A stretch of DNA of 64,000 nucleotides from Bacteroidales bacterium. Lineage in GTDB: Bacteria > Bacteroidota > Bacteroidia > Bacteroidales > F082. The DNA lies in the NCBI GenBank assembly GCA_017394865.1, contig JAFPWT010000018.1:1-64000 (forward strand), given 5' to 3'. Below are positions 35,116-44,122 of this stretch, one piece after another. Below the pieces are notes generated by a model. That model saw nothing but the letters and a program-made list of their open reading frames with translations, searched no databases and was not told where the DNA came from. The translations under genes were made by a program, and so were the position numbers. Positions within the stretch are counted from its first letter, which is position 1; every line of letters begins with the position of its first letter.

Positions 35116-36441
35116 ATGACAGAGGAAAAAAAGAAGAAAAAAGGCAAATTGGCGACTTGGTTCAAGAAGCAGTACGATAGGCTTAGGACTTGGTATGCGC
35201 GGGATGACAATTTCCTGCGCAGGGTGCGTTTTCCGGGTACCAGGCTCCCATTGTTGGATGTGCTGAGGGATTTCTTCAAACTTTTTGTGAAAGGCCGTAC
35301 CATCGATCGTGCCGCAGGCGTGGCGTTTAACTTTTTCGTGGCGCTCTTTCCCCTGCTTCTCTTTTTCTTCACACTGATTCCCCATATCCCGATACCGCAT
35401 CTGCAGTTTAGCGTGTATATGTTTGTCAAAGATTTTCTCATCCCAGAGGGAACCTTTGAGTATGTGAAAGACACGATCGATGCCATCACGAGCCAGTCTC
35501 ACGATGGTCTGCTTTCCATCAGTATTTTGCTCTGCTTGGTGTTCGGCTCCAGTGGCATCGTGGCTTTCTTCAATGGATTCCGTAATGTGTATGCCAATTA
35601 TGTGTCCGACAAGAGCTTGAGCCTGAAAGGATGGATCGTCCAGCGCATTTTTGCCATTGCAATGCTTCTCATTATCGGACTTTTGGTGCTGGTCTCCGTC
35701 CTGTTGATTTCCACAGGTGGCATGGCCTTGAGGCTGATGGTCAAGAACGGAATACTCGAAGCTGGAAAGTTCGGCTTCATCCTGTTCAGCGTCTTGCGTT
35801 GGGTCGTCGCTATCTTCGCTTTGTGTCTCGGTATTGCAGTGTTGTACTATTTTGGCAATGTGAGGTTCGACGAGCATTACCGCAAGGAGCTGAAACACCC
35901 CACCCGTAAAGGGAAACGCTATCGTGAGTTTGTTATTTTCAGCCCCGGTTCTATTTTGGCGACGACATTATTTGTTTTAGGTACCATAGGGTTTAATGTT
36001 TATATTTCCAATTTTTCTCGTTATAATGTCCTTTATGGTTCCATCGGAACGCTGATCATTGTGCTGTTATGGATATGGGTGATCGCCATTTTGATTCTGA
36101 CAGGCAATGATCTGAACTCGGGTATCAGGCGGAACGCCGATAAACTGAGCGCTTCGGAAGACAATACCAGACAGAAGCAGGTGGTGATCGATGCCTTACG
36201 GAGGACCATCCAAAGTGAGGAACGTTCCATTGCACATCGGAGAGAGCGGATTGAGACGTTGCACAAAGAAATCGAAGAACGGAATGTGGTGATTAACGAT
36301 CTCGAGGAGGGGATTAAGGACAGTGAACTGGTGATCAGAGCCTATGAGGATTTCCTAAAGCAGGAGATGCAGAAGGCTGATGAGGAGAATCTGGAGAACG
36401 ACTCCATGAGAGGCCGTTTTGCTTCTGATAAAAAAGCATAA
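35116..36441 (+). CDS. YihY/BrkB-family inner-membrane protein with C-terminal coiled coil
   Basis: 441 aa from ATG 35116. An in-frame ATG at 35050 lies upstream of the promoter box and is rejected. A basic N-terminus (TEEKKKKKGK) precedes the family core, with FFKLFVKGRTIDRAAGVAFNF and LFGSSGIVAFFNGFRNVY. About six membrane helices extend to near residue 330. The last 100 residues form a charged coiled coil (RQKQVVIDALRRTIQSEERS onward) absent from E. coli YihY, which has about 290 aa. The function of the family is not established. It is sometimes misnamed ribonuclease BN. The flippase gene starts 8 bp downstream, so a role linked to envelope polymers is conceivable. Confidence 0.85.
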   Translation: MTEEKKKKKGKLATWFKKQYDRLRTWYARDDNFLRRVRFPGTRLPLLDVLRDFFKLFVKGRTIDRAAGVAFNFFVALFPLLLFFFTLIPHIPIPHLQFSVYMFVKDFLIPEGTFEYVKDTIDAITSQSHDGLLSISILLCLVFGSSGIVAFFNGFRNVYANYVSDKSLSLKGWIVQRIFAIAMLLIIGLLVLVSVLLISTGGMALRLMVKNGILEAGKFGFILFSVLRWVVAIFALCLGIAVLYYFGNVRFDEHYRKELKHPTRKGKRYREFVIFSPGSILATTLFVLGTIGFNVYISNFSRYNVLYGSIGTLIIVLLWIWVIAILILTGNDLNSGIRRNADKLSASEDNTRQKQVVIDALRRTIQSEERSIAHRRERIETLHKEIEERNVVINDLEEGIKDSELVIRAYEDFLKQEMQKADEENLENDSMRGRFASDKKA

Positions 36442-36449
36442 TTTTCGCC

Positions 36450-37991
36450 ATGGGTATCGTAGCGCGACAGAGCATCAAGGGAACGATAGCCACCTATATC
36501 GGAGTGGTGGTGGGCATCGTTACCACGTTCTTTATCCAGACCAAGGCGCTTGATCCCAAGGAGATAGGCGTAATCGATGTGCTGTTGCAGTGCTCCATCT
36601 TGTTCTCAGGCTTGGCGCAGCTGGGTACCAATTCCTCGGCGATGCGCTATTATCCGTTTTTCAAGGACGAAGAGCACCGCGACCATGGCTTTTTTGGCTG
36701 GACTTTGCTGGTGCCGATGATTGGATTTATTGTTTTCTTGTTGGCATTCTTTTCCTTTAAAGGGTCGATAGTAGCTTTCTTTACCGAGGACTCTGGGGAA
36801 GGGGCGGAACTGTTCGCCAAATATGTCAATTTCGTCATCCCGCTGGCGTTCTTCATGCTATACATCTCGGTGTTTGAGACCAACAGCAATTTGTTGCTTC
36901 GTATCGTGCTGCCCAAGTTTATTCGAGAAGTGGGATTGCGTGTGGCAACGTTGGTGGTGTATGTGCTTTATTATTATAAAGTCATTGATTTTGATGGTGT
37001 CATCATCGGTTTTTGTGTCTTTTATGGGCTAGCCACGTTGATTAATGTAGTTTATCTGCTGTCGTTGAAGAGGATCTCGTTCAAGATTGAGCGGAAGTAT
37101 GTAAATGCACAATTGAAGCGTGATTTTCTTTTTTATACGCTTTTCATGATTACAGCGGCTCTGGCAGGTAACATGATTCCAATGTTGAGCAAGTTTTTCG
37201 TGGCGGGTATGACGGGGTTCCATCTGGCGGGTGTGTTCACCATTGCCACCAATATTGCGGCGTTGGTTGAGATGCCTTATCGTTCGCTGGGCGCCATTTC
37301 GAGGCCTCATATCTCTGAAGCCATGGCGAAAAAAGACGTGAAAACGACCGACAGCCTGTGCAAGAACGTGGCGTTGCACCAGTTCATCGCCGGGTCGTTC
37401 GTTTTCTTCTTGATTTGGATTAATATCGATTTCTTGTTCGACTTGTTGCCCAAAGGTGAAATATACCGTATGGGTAAATGTGCGGTGTTGATCCTGCTGT
37501 TGGGACGGCTGGTCTATTCCACCTTAGGAGTGACCACCACGGTGCTCAGCTACTCGAAATACTATTATTATTCGTTGATTTTCACCATATTGCTGGCGGC
37601 CATGTCCATTGGATTGAATGTCGTTTTGGTGCCCAAATGGGATATCAACGGAGGTGCTTTGGCCAACGTCGCTTCTTATCTGGTTTATTTTGTATTGCTG
37701 ATCTCGTTTATCAAGTGGAAAGTCGGGGTACAGCCGTTTTCGGGTAAGATGTTCCCAGTATTCGTGGTGATCCTTGTCCTGTTTGGCTTAGACTGGGGCT
37801 GGACGACGTGGTTGACACCATGGTTTAAAGACTCGTTTGTCAAGCCGATTTATGGCCAACTTATCGATGCCATCTTGAAGTCGCTGTTGTTCTCGGTTTT
37901 GGGTTTGACGGCCATCTACAAGATGAAGATTTCCCAGTCGGTCAATGATTTGATCGACAAGGGTCTGAGGGTGATTCGGTTGAAGAAGTGA
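36450..37991 (+). CDS. Polysaccharide flippase (Wzx/MOP superfamily)
   Basis: 513 aa polytopic membrane protein with about 14 predicted helices. The N-terminus VARQSIKGTIATYIGVVVG and the region QLGTNSSAMRYYPFF fit the oligosaccharide flippase family that moves undecaprenyl-linked sugar units across the inner membrane. It is cotranscribed with the YihY-family gene 8 bp upstream. The polysaccharide genes at 41691-53911 are a plausible source of substrates. Its 3' end is 3 bp from the stop of the converging T9SS cargo gene. Confidence 0.85.
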   Translation: MGIVARQSIKGTIATYIGVVVGIVTTFFIQTKALDPKEIGVIDVLLQCSILFSGLAQLGTNSSAMRYYPFFKDEEHRDHGFFGWTLLVPMIGFIVFLLAFFSFKGSIVAFFTEDSGEGAELFAKYVNFVIPLAFFMLYISVFETNSNLLLRIVLPKFIREVGLRVATLVVYVLYYYKVIDFDGVIIGFCVFYGLATLINVVYLLSLKRISFKIERKYVNAQLKRDFLFYTLFMITAALAGNMIPMLSKFFVAGMTGFHLAGVFTIATNIAALVEMPYRSLGAISRPHISEAMAKKDVKTTDSLCKNVALHQFIAGSFVFFLIWINIDFLFDLLPKGEIYRMGKCAVLILLLGRLVYSTLGVTTTVLSYSKYYYYSLIFTILLAAMSIGLNVVLVPKWDINGGALANVASYLVYFVLLISFIKWKVGVQPFSGKMFPVFVVILVLFGLDWGWTTWLTPWFKDSFVKPIYGQLIDAILKSLLFSVLGLTAIYKMKISQSVNDLIDKGLRVIRLKK

Positions 37992-37994
37992 TTT

Positions 37995-40900
37995 TTACCA
38001 GTAATGGTAGGTCCCGTAGTCGGCGGGTGTTTCTTTGGAGATTCTCTTCGTGATCCATTGGTAGTGGTTGATGATGGTGACCATGTATACGCCTGCGGCC
38101 TTGCCTTTTAGGGAATAGGGTACGATGGTGCCGTAGGGGTTGGCGTCGACGATGAAGCGGTCGATGATTTGTCCCAGATAGTTCATGATGACGATGATGG
38201 TCTCACCTTCCATGTTGTGGAGCGCGATCTTGAAATCGTTTTGAGTCGGGTTGGGGAAGACCTTGATGTCGGGTCCGGCGGCGTGCTGGATGAGGATGCT
38301 CTTTTCGATGTAGCCGCATTCGGTGTAAATTCTTACGGTGAGGGTGTAACTGTCTTGTGAGGTGATGTTGACGACGCATTCGGGTGAGTCGGGGGAGAAG
38401 GTGACCTCCCAAGGCCCGTTGAGAGTCCAGTGGTAGCCGAAAGCTCCAGGAATGGGGTCGATGTAGTAGGTGTAATGACCTGTTTGTTGGTTAGGAATGA
38501 GGGTGTCGCCGTAGATGGGGCTGACTTGGTACAGGGCATTCACGGTCAGGTTAAGGGTGACGATGCTGTCGCAGCCTTGTGCTGAGGTGAATGTTTGCTG
38601 ATAAATGCCAGACTCATCATAGGTAATTCCATTCCAGATATAAGGTTGGCAAACGCTTTCGCTTTTTGAGACATGGATGGTATCGCCAAGTTGGACGTGA
38701 ACGGTAAATATCGTGTCGCAGCCTAAGGGATTCTCGATGAAGAGCTCATAGTTGCCACTTTCGGTATATGTGATACCATGGAAACGGTAAGTCTCGCAGC
38801 CCTCGCCGTAATGCTCCGCTTCCACATAGCTACTTGGGTTGTAAGGTTTGCCTTGTGGGGTGATGTAGCCAGCCTGTTGCAGGAAATTGTTATAGGGTCG
38901 GCGGATGGTGCCGTCGGGGGCAGTGAATACGGTGGCGTTGTCGAAGCTAGTCGTAGGAACAGTCAAATCGTCGTTGACATTGGTGACGTTGTAGGCATAC
39001 TGGTTCCATACGTGGCGTGTCATAGGCCAGTTTTCGTCGCCGAACATGGTCAAGCTGCCGTAACCGTTGGTTCCATAATCGTAATCCAAAAAGCCGTCGG
39101 CGATGATCTCAGCATGACCGTCTTTGTTGACATCAGCTACAATGGCATGTTCGCTGGCTGTTCCCGAATGCATAGGATAGGAATACAGCACCTGTCCGTT
39201 TTGGCCATTGATGATATTCAGATTGTGGCCGTCTCGGTATACGATTTCGGGAATCTCGTCAAGGTTGAAGTCAAAGAAGGCCATGGTAGTCATGCCAGAG
39301 GGATCGTTATGGCCTGTTGACCAAATAGTGTTCAAACCTGTTCCAGGCGTGTAGCGCAAACAATACATTTGCTCGTCAGGGACGGTAAGGAGGTAATCGG
39401 TAAGGAGAATTTCGGGGTATGGATCGTCGTCGATGTTGCAAATGGCTGGGTAGTTGGTACCTCTAGCGTAATGAGTGAAGGAAAACAGGATTTGTCCCGT
39501 TAAAGGCTTGTAGGCGTAATAGTAGATGCCGTTTTCGATATTGTCGTAGGTCGGGTCGTTGACCACCAAGACTTCCACTTTGCCGTCAAGGTCGAAGTCG
39601 GCTATTGCCACCTGTCCGTCTTGAGGGTAGCCGTTTGGCGGCGTGATGGTTTTGTTGACTGTAACGGAGTTGAGGTTGGGGTTGGTGCGACTAACGATAT
39701 TGACGTTGTAGATGGTGTTGCCGCAGATGAGTTCCGCCTTTTCATCGCCTACGACATCGTAAGCGAAGGGGATGGCGTTGTATGTACGGTGGTTGTAGGT
39801 GCCAGGGATCGAACCTCTGTGGCTGAGTCCTTTGTTGTCGCTGGAAGGGCCTTGGCAAAGCATTTTCAGTGTGGCTGCATCGTAAATAGCGTTGCCGATG
39901 TATACCTCAGGATAGCCGTCGTGGTTGAAGTCGGCGAAGGAAGGCGTCCCGTGACATGGCACTTCGTGGTCGGAGGTGTTGAGTAGCTGTCCCGTTCTGG
40001 AATAGGAACGCAGTTTGTCATCGCAACACACGACAACGATTGCGCCTTGTATGGTGCCATCTTCCTTGGGATATCTGACTAAGCCGTAGGGACAGTATTG
40101 CAAATAAATCTCCTGGGGGATGGAAATGGTGTTTTGCAATGAGAGGTTGTTGCCGCTATAGACGCCGATGGTGTTTGAAAAATGACGTGTGTCAAAATTG
40201 CCGGTGTAAAGGGCTACCACGATATCCACTAGGCCATCATCGTCAATGTCACCGCAGACTGGAGTGGAGTATACGTTGACATTATTGTCCGTCTGATACA
40301 TCAATTGTCCGTCATGGAAGGGGATAGGCGAGTTATCGTTGCAGTCGTTTTCAATGATGTTGTCGGGAAGACCTGGTATAGGTGTCGGAGGATCGATATT
40401 GCAGGGCTCGCTCCATACGGGTCGAACGGAATAGAGCTCTGACTTTGCGGCCGCCCGGATGGCACCCTCTTGATAGGGGTTGCCGCCAAAGTTAACCATC
40501 CATGCTTCTGATGCATCGCGTTCAGTGCTGGTCCAATAGTAATCGTTGGAGGGGGAGATTCCTCCGTTTGCAATCAGTTGGTTTTCAATATGCGGCAAGG
40601 CGGCAAAGAGTTTCGACATTTGGCCTGCGGAAGGGATGTGCCATCCGTTATCGAGATTAACATGGCTTGCGGCATACTGTGTGTTCGCTCCTTGGGAATC
40701 CTTCATAGTCGTGGTGGCATCGTATCCACAATGTACGCCGTGGAGCACGTAGTATCTGTCAGGATAATTGTCAAGTCCAGCAATGTCTTGCTCGTTGCCC
40801 CATGCGTATTTTTGTGACAGGTCGTTGAGGGCGACCAGCCAATACGAATCGTCTTCGGGCGAAACGTAAAAGACGATGCCTTTTTGTCCGCCTGCCGTGA

Positions 40901-41582
40901 CCACTACGTCGCCAATGTGATGGCTGTTTCTTTTTGCGATGCTGAAGTTTTTGATGCTCCTCACGCCGATGGTCACGGTGTTGTAGTAATTCCATTTCAT
41001 GTAGTTGGCAGTGCTTCCGCCTTCTGAGACGACAATGGCATGCATGGCATCTTGCTCGGTAGAGGACCAATACCAACGATCGGGGTCAGTATGGGTGAAA
41101 GGCGTTCCATGGACCACTGTCATGGATGCATTGACCTCGTTGGCGTAGGCGATCAGCCATCTTAACTGTCCTGCGGAAGGAAGATACCATCCGTGGTCGA
41201 AATCTACAGCCCATGCTGCGGGAAACCAATCGGCTCCATGGGCTGCACGGATGATGGCGGTGTTTTGGTAGCCATCGAGATCGAAAAGGTCGTCTCTCGA
41301 ATATTCAAGGTTAGGTAGATCGGGAATGTCGAATCCGTCATAATAATAGAGTTCGTTTACCCAATCAATATCGTTTGCGTCCACGTGCAGGTTGACAGCC
41401 CAACCTTGTTGACCGCTGTTGTCCACATAAAAAACGACACCTTCGGCAGTCTTTCCCGATGAGGCAAACTGTTCGGGTCTTATGGTGCTTCCGTCGGTGC
41501 ATAGGATATCGCCGATGCGGGTGGATTGTCCCCAGACAAACAAGGGAAACAGCAGACAGAGGAAAGAGAGTATGCGTTTCAT
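37995..41582 (-). CDS. Large secreted protein with FG-GAP repeats, cysteine repeats and T9SS sorting domain
   Basis: 1195 aa from ATG 41582, which begins the signal peptide MKRILSFLCLLFPLFVWGQ. The longer frame to 41636 would include the promoter box. Residues about 20-300 hold two DUF1566-like (Fibrobacter paralogous) modules, GWYLPSAGQLRWL / YWSSTEQDA and GWHIPSAGQMSKL / YWTSTERDA. From about 430 to 850 come six FG-GAP/VCBS-type Ca-binding loops such as DIDDDGLVDIV, DFNHDGYPEVY and DVNKDGHAEII. Two GCDSIVTL-type Cys repeats lie near 935-1030. A sorting domain starts at about 1106 (VFPNPTQNDFKI). After the usual end (TKRIS) there is an extra 13-residue tail. It is a probable surface-attached T9SS cargo of unknown binding role. 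Confidence 0.85.
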   Translation of the reverse strand: MKRILSFLCLLFPLFVWGQSTRIGDILCTDGSTIRPEQFASSGKTAEGVVFYVDNSGQQGWAVNLHVDANDIDWVNELYYYDGFDIPDLPNLEYSRDDLFDLDGYQNTAIIRAAHGADWFPAAWAVDFDHGWYLPSAGQLRWLIAYANEVNASMTVVHGTPFTHTDPDRWYWSSTEQDAMHAIVVSEGGSTANYMKWNYYNTVTIGVRSIKNFSIAKRNSHHIGDVVVTAGGQKGIVFYVSPEDDSYWLVALNDLSQKYAWGNEQDIAGLDNYPDRYYVLHGVHCGYDATTTMKDSQGANTQYAASHVNLDNGWHIPSAGQMSKLFAALPHIENQLIANGGISPSNDYYWTSTERDASEAWMVNFGGNPYQEGAIRAAAKSELYSVRPVWSEPCNIDPPTPIPGLPDNIIENDCNDNSPIPFHDGQLMYQTDNNVNVYSTPVCGDIDDDGLVDIVVALYTGNFDTRHFSNTIGVYSGNNLSLQNTISIPQEIYLQYCPYGLVRYPKEDGTIQGAIVVVCCDDKLRSYSRTGQLLNTSDHEVPCHGTPSFADFNHDGYPEVYIGNAIYDAATLKMLCQGPSSDNKGLSHRGSIPGTYNHRTYNAIPFAYDVVGDEKAELICGNTIYNVNIVSRTNPNLNSVTVNKTITPPNGYPQDGQVAIADFDLDGKVEVLVVNDPTYDNIENGIYYYAYKPLTGQILFSFTHYARGTNYPAICNIDDDPYPEILLTDYLLTVPDEQMYCLRYTPGTGLNTIWSTGHNDPSGMTTMAFFDFNLDEIPEIVYRDGHNLNIINGQNGQVLYSYPMHSGTASEHAIVADVNKDGHAEIIADGFLDYDYGTNGYGSLTMFGDENWPMTRHVWNQYAYNVTNVNDDLTVPTTSFDNATVFTAPDGTIRRPYNNFLQQAGYITPQGKPYNPSSYVEAEHYGEGCETYRFHGITYTESGNYELFIENPLGCDTIFTVHVQLGDTIHVSKSESVCQPYIWNGITYDESGIYQQTFTSAQGCDSIVTLNLTVNALYQVSPIYGDTLIPNQQTGHYTYYIDPIPGAFGYHWTLNGPWEVTFSPDSPECVVNITSQDSYTLTVRIYTECGYIEKSILIQHAAGPDIKVFPNPTQNDFKIALHNMEGETIIVIMNYLGQIIDRFIVDANPYGTIVPYSLKGKAAGVYMVTIINHYQWITKRISKETPADYGTYHYW

Positions 41583-41605
41583 GGGATTTTTGATGGTATT
41601 ATCCG

Positions 41606-41613
41606 CAAAAGTA
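41606..41613 (-). promoter_or_regulatory. -7 promoter box for the FG-GAP T9SS cargo gene
   Basis: TACTTTTG followed by C on the minus strand matches TAnnTTTG, 24 nt upstream of the ATG at 41582. Confidence 0.5.
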
Positions 41614-41659
41614 AGCATTTTTGAATACACATCCATGATTTTTGAGTTGATTTTTTCTG

Positions 41660-41667
41660 TATATTTG
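41660..41667 (+). promoter_or_regulatory. -7 promoter box for glycosyltransferase gene
   Basis: TATATTTG followed by C matches TAnnTTTG, 24 nt before the ATG at 41691. TTTG at 41641-41644 is present at a rather short spacing of 15 nt. Confidence 0.5.
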
Positions 41668-41690
41668 CCAACGATTATTGTCTTGAGTAT

Positions 41691-42899
41691 ATGGCAAAAA
41701 AAGAAATCTATGTTCTTACAGACAACTTTCCGTATGGGATAGGAGAGGCGTTTTTAAACAGCGAGGCAGTTTTCCTGTCAAAGTATTTTGAAACGGTTCA
41801 TTATGTCCCTTTATGGAAGAACGGTGAGAAACGAGACTTGCCCGAAGGGTCGGTTGTTGAATGGCCTTTGTTGAATTTCAGGCCGAAAGGAAATGTCAAG
41901 TTGGTTCTTAAAGGTTTGTTCTGTTTTTCGCCTTTGTTTTTTGCCGTACCTATTTTTTTCAAAGAGAAGGTATGGAAAGGAAGGAAGCGTTTTTGGGATT
42001 TCATGACATCGTTTTTGGTTATTCGTGCGGCCTATTCTTCATTGAGGTTGAAGTTCAATGAGGGGGATTTGGTTTATTCATATTGGGGTGACAGATTGGC
42101 ACTTTTACTTCCGCTATTGAAGAAAAGATTTGGAGTTGTGACGGTGGCTAGGTTCCATGGGACTGATTTATACGAAGAGGCCAACAAGGGCTACAAGCCT
42201 TTTAGAAAATGGCTGTATCATGCATTGGATCTAGCAGTTCCAATTTCAGAGAACGGCAGGCAATACTTGATGGAACGATATCGTGCAGATGCTCCTAAAA
42301 GAATAGAGGTGCATCGGCTGGGCGTTTTCAATCATGGATTGAATCCGAAAGAGGAGGAATCCGAATTCCAAATCGTCAGTTGCTCGAATGTCGTTCCAGT
42401 AAAACGTGTTGCCCTTCTGGCAAAAGCTATAGGGAATCTTGGCATTAATGTGAGATGGACGCATATTGGTGACGGACCGCTTCGTTCTGAGGTGGAGGCT
42501 GTTATTGAGAAGTTCCCAGAAAACGTCAAAGGCGTAATGCTGGGTGCGATGCCCAATGCAGAGGTGCTTCGGTATTACACCGAGCATCATGTGGATTTGT
42601 TTGTGAACGTGAGTAAGTCGGAGGGTGTGCCGGTTTCCATTATGGAAGCGTTTTCGTTTGGCATTCCCGTGATGGCGACCAATGTGGGCGGTGTTTCGGA
42701 GATTGTTGACTACACGGTGGGGAAGCTGCTGCCTGTTGATGTCACAGTGGAACAACTCAGGAAGGATATTGAGGAGTTTTATAATAGTCCTGACGCTGTA
42801 TCAATGCGTTCCAGAGCACGGCAAAGATGGAAAGAAAGGAGTGATGCTGAAAGAAACTATGTGTGCTTCTGTGATTTGTTGCTTGGATTGACAAAATGA
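41691..42899 (+). CDS. Family 4-type glycosyltransferase
   Basis: 402 aa, cytoplasmic or membrane-associated GT-B enzyme. The N-terminus KKEIYVLTDNFPYGIGEAFL is typical of a retaining GT4 involved in surface polysaccharide assembly. The C-terminal donor-binding region has VNVSKSEGVPVSIMEAFSFG and ATNVGGVSEIV, the family E-x7-E motif. Donor and acceptor sugars are unknown. It stands alone on the plus strand, and its last 43 bp overlap the converging TagF-like gene. The gene looks AT-richer than the flanking housekeeping genes, as expected for an exchangeable polysaccharide region. Confidence 0.85.
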   Translation: MAKKEIYVLTDNFPYGIGEAFLNSEAVFLSKYFETVHYVPLWKNGEKRDLPEGSVVEWPLLNFRPKGNVKLVLKGLFCFSPLFFAVPIFFKEKVWKGRKRFWDFMTSFLVIRAAYSSLRLKFNEGDLVYSYWGDRLALLLPLLKKRFGVVTVARFHGTDLYEEANKGYKPFRKWLYHALDLAVPISENGRQYLMERYRADAPKRIEVHRLGVFNHGLNPKEEESEFQIVSCSNVVPVKRVALLAKAIGNLGINVRWTHIGDGPLRSEVEAVIEKFPENVKGVMLGAMPNAEVLRYYTEHHVDLFVNVSKSEGVPVSIMEAFSFGIPVMATNVGGVSEIVDYTVGKLLPVDVTVEQLRKDIEEFYNSPDAVSMRSRARQRWKERSDAERNYVCFCDLLLGLTK

Positions 42900-44101
42900 T
42901 CTTTTACGTATTCGAGTATCCTTTCGCAACTTTGTCCATCTTGGAATTTGTTGAATTTCCTGCATACCTCGTCTGATGGGTTGAGGTATTTATGTCCCTC
43001 GATGGCTTCAATGAATTCGTTCCAGTTGTTGACAACACAGCCTTCGATGTTTTTGGAATAGTCGAAATAGAAGGGCCGTTGGGCTTGGTATTTTTCGAGG
43101 TCAAATGGCGCTAATATGATGGGCTTTTTTGTGAGCAGGAAATCGAAATACACACTGGAATAGTCAGTCATTAGGATGTCGATGTCCTTCAGAAGCGTAT
43201 AGGGATCGTTGTACTTATCAGGTGTTAGAAGTATGAACCGATTGCTGATGTTGTCGACTTGAACAAAACCGTCATGGTTGTGGCATTTGAATAGAAAAAC
43301 GACATTTTCTTTTTCCAGCATCTCAGAGAATCTCTCCTTGTCAAAGCCAAATCCGTCGAAAGCATTGAATTGCTTGCCTGAGTTTCTCAGATTGTCTCGG
43401 AAGGTTGGCATGTAGACAATTTTCAATGGATGGTCGAATTTCTCGTTTATTTGGGTGATAAGATCTTCTGTTGCGTCATAAAAAAATGCGTCGTTTTTGG
43501 GCTGGCCAAGTGGGCATATTTTATCAGGTGATAGGCCAAAAGCAGAAGTTATTATTGGAGTAAAAAACTCTGAAGTGGAAAAGAAACACGCAGGTTTCAT
43601 GTTGTGGAGATAAGGCATGCAAAACTTTTCAAAAGAAAGAAGCCTTGTTTCCTGTTTGCTCCTGTTTTTCTGCAATAGGGCCTCAAAATCGTTTCCGATC
43701 ACCTTTATTGGCATTGAATGCCACAACACAATTTGCTTGATTCCGTTAATATACCGCTTATTGGTCTCAGTTGGGCCAATGCTGATGAAACATAATCCAG
43801 CATGTAAACAGGCACGTCGACCTTTTTTAGAGTTGCTCATCGCAACGTTAAGGTATCCTTCGGCCTTTATTTTTTCATAGACGGATTTCTGCTGTGTGAC
43901 CCATATTGTTCGGACGTCTTTGTAGTTCTCGTTTACGTATTTAAAGAATGTGTATCCGTTATCGGAGTCGGTACTGTTGTTTGATGATCCGAAAAGCCAT
44001 AGGTTTTCATCTCTTTTGATTTTTTTTTGAAGATGCCAAAAGGGAAGAAAGGGTAATGCAGCGATGCATTGTAAATATCTTTTTATGGCGGAGGCTTTCA
44101 T
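42857..44101 (-). CDS. CDP-glycerol glycerophosphotransferase (TagF/TagB-like)
   Basis: 414 aa from ATG 44101. A TTG at 44113 would add four residues and is less likely. The glycerophosphotransferase-family motifs are visible: LWHSMPIKVIG, LGQPKNDAFF, KIVYMPTFRDN and ILMTDYSSVYFDFLLTKKPIIL, with the DYSS segment involved in CDP-glycerol binding. It probably transfers phosphoglycerol from CDP-glycerol onto a surface glycan. The upstream gene tagD, 21 bp away, supplies the donor. Bacteroidota make no classical teichoic acid, so the acceptor is more likely an LPS or capsule sugar. The N-terminus RYLQCIAALPFLPFW suggests peripheral membrane binding. Confidence 0.87.
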   Translation of the reverse strand: MKASAIKRYLQCIAALPFLPFWHLQKKIKRDENLWLFGSSNNSTDSDNGYTFFKYVNENYKDVRTIWVTQQKSVYEKIKAEGYLNVAMSNSKKGRRACLHAGLCFISIGPTETNKRYINGIKQIVLWHSMPIKVIGNDFEALLQKNRSKQETRLLSFEKFCMPYLHNMKPACFFSTSEFFTPIITSAFGLSPDKICPLGQPKNDAFFYDATEDLITQINEKFDHPLKIVYMPTFRDNLRNSGKQFNAFDGFGFDKERFSEMLEKENVVFLFKCHNHDGFVQVDNISNRFILLTPDKYNDPYTLLKDIDILMTDYSSVYFDFLLTKKPIILAPFDLEKYQAQRPFYFDYSKNIEGCVVNNWNEFIEAIEGHKYLNPSDEVCRKFNKFQDGQSCERILEYVKDHFVNPSNKSQKHT

Positions 44102-44122
44102 GCGAGATGGCAAAATTATTTT

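Noticed and set aside
44102-44118. TAATTTTG on the minus strand as a promoter for the TagF-like gene
   Set aside because: It would put the transcript start at the ATG itself. The gene is 21 bp behind tagD in an operon, so the match is probably chance.
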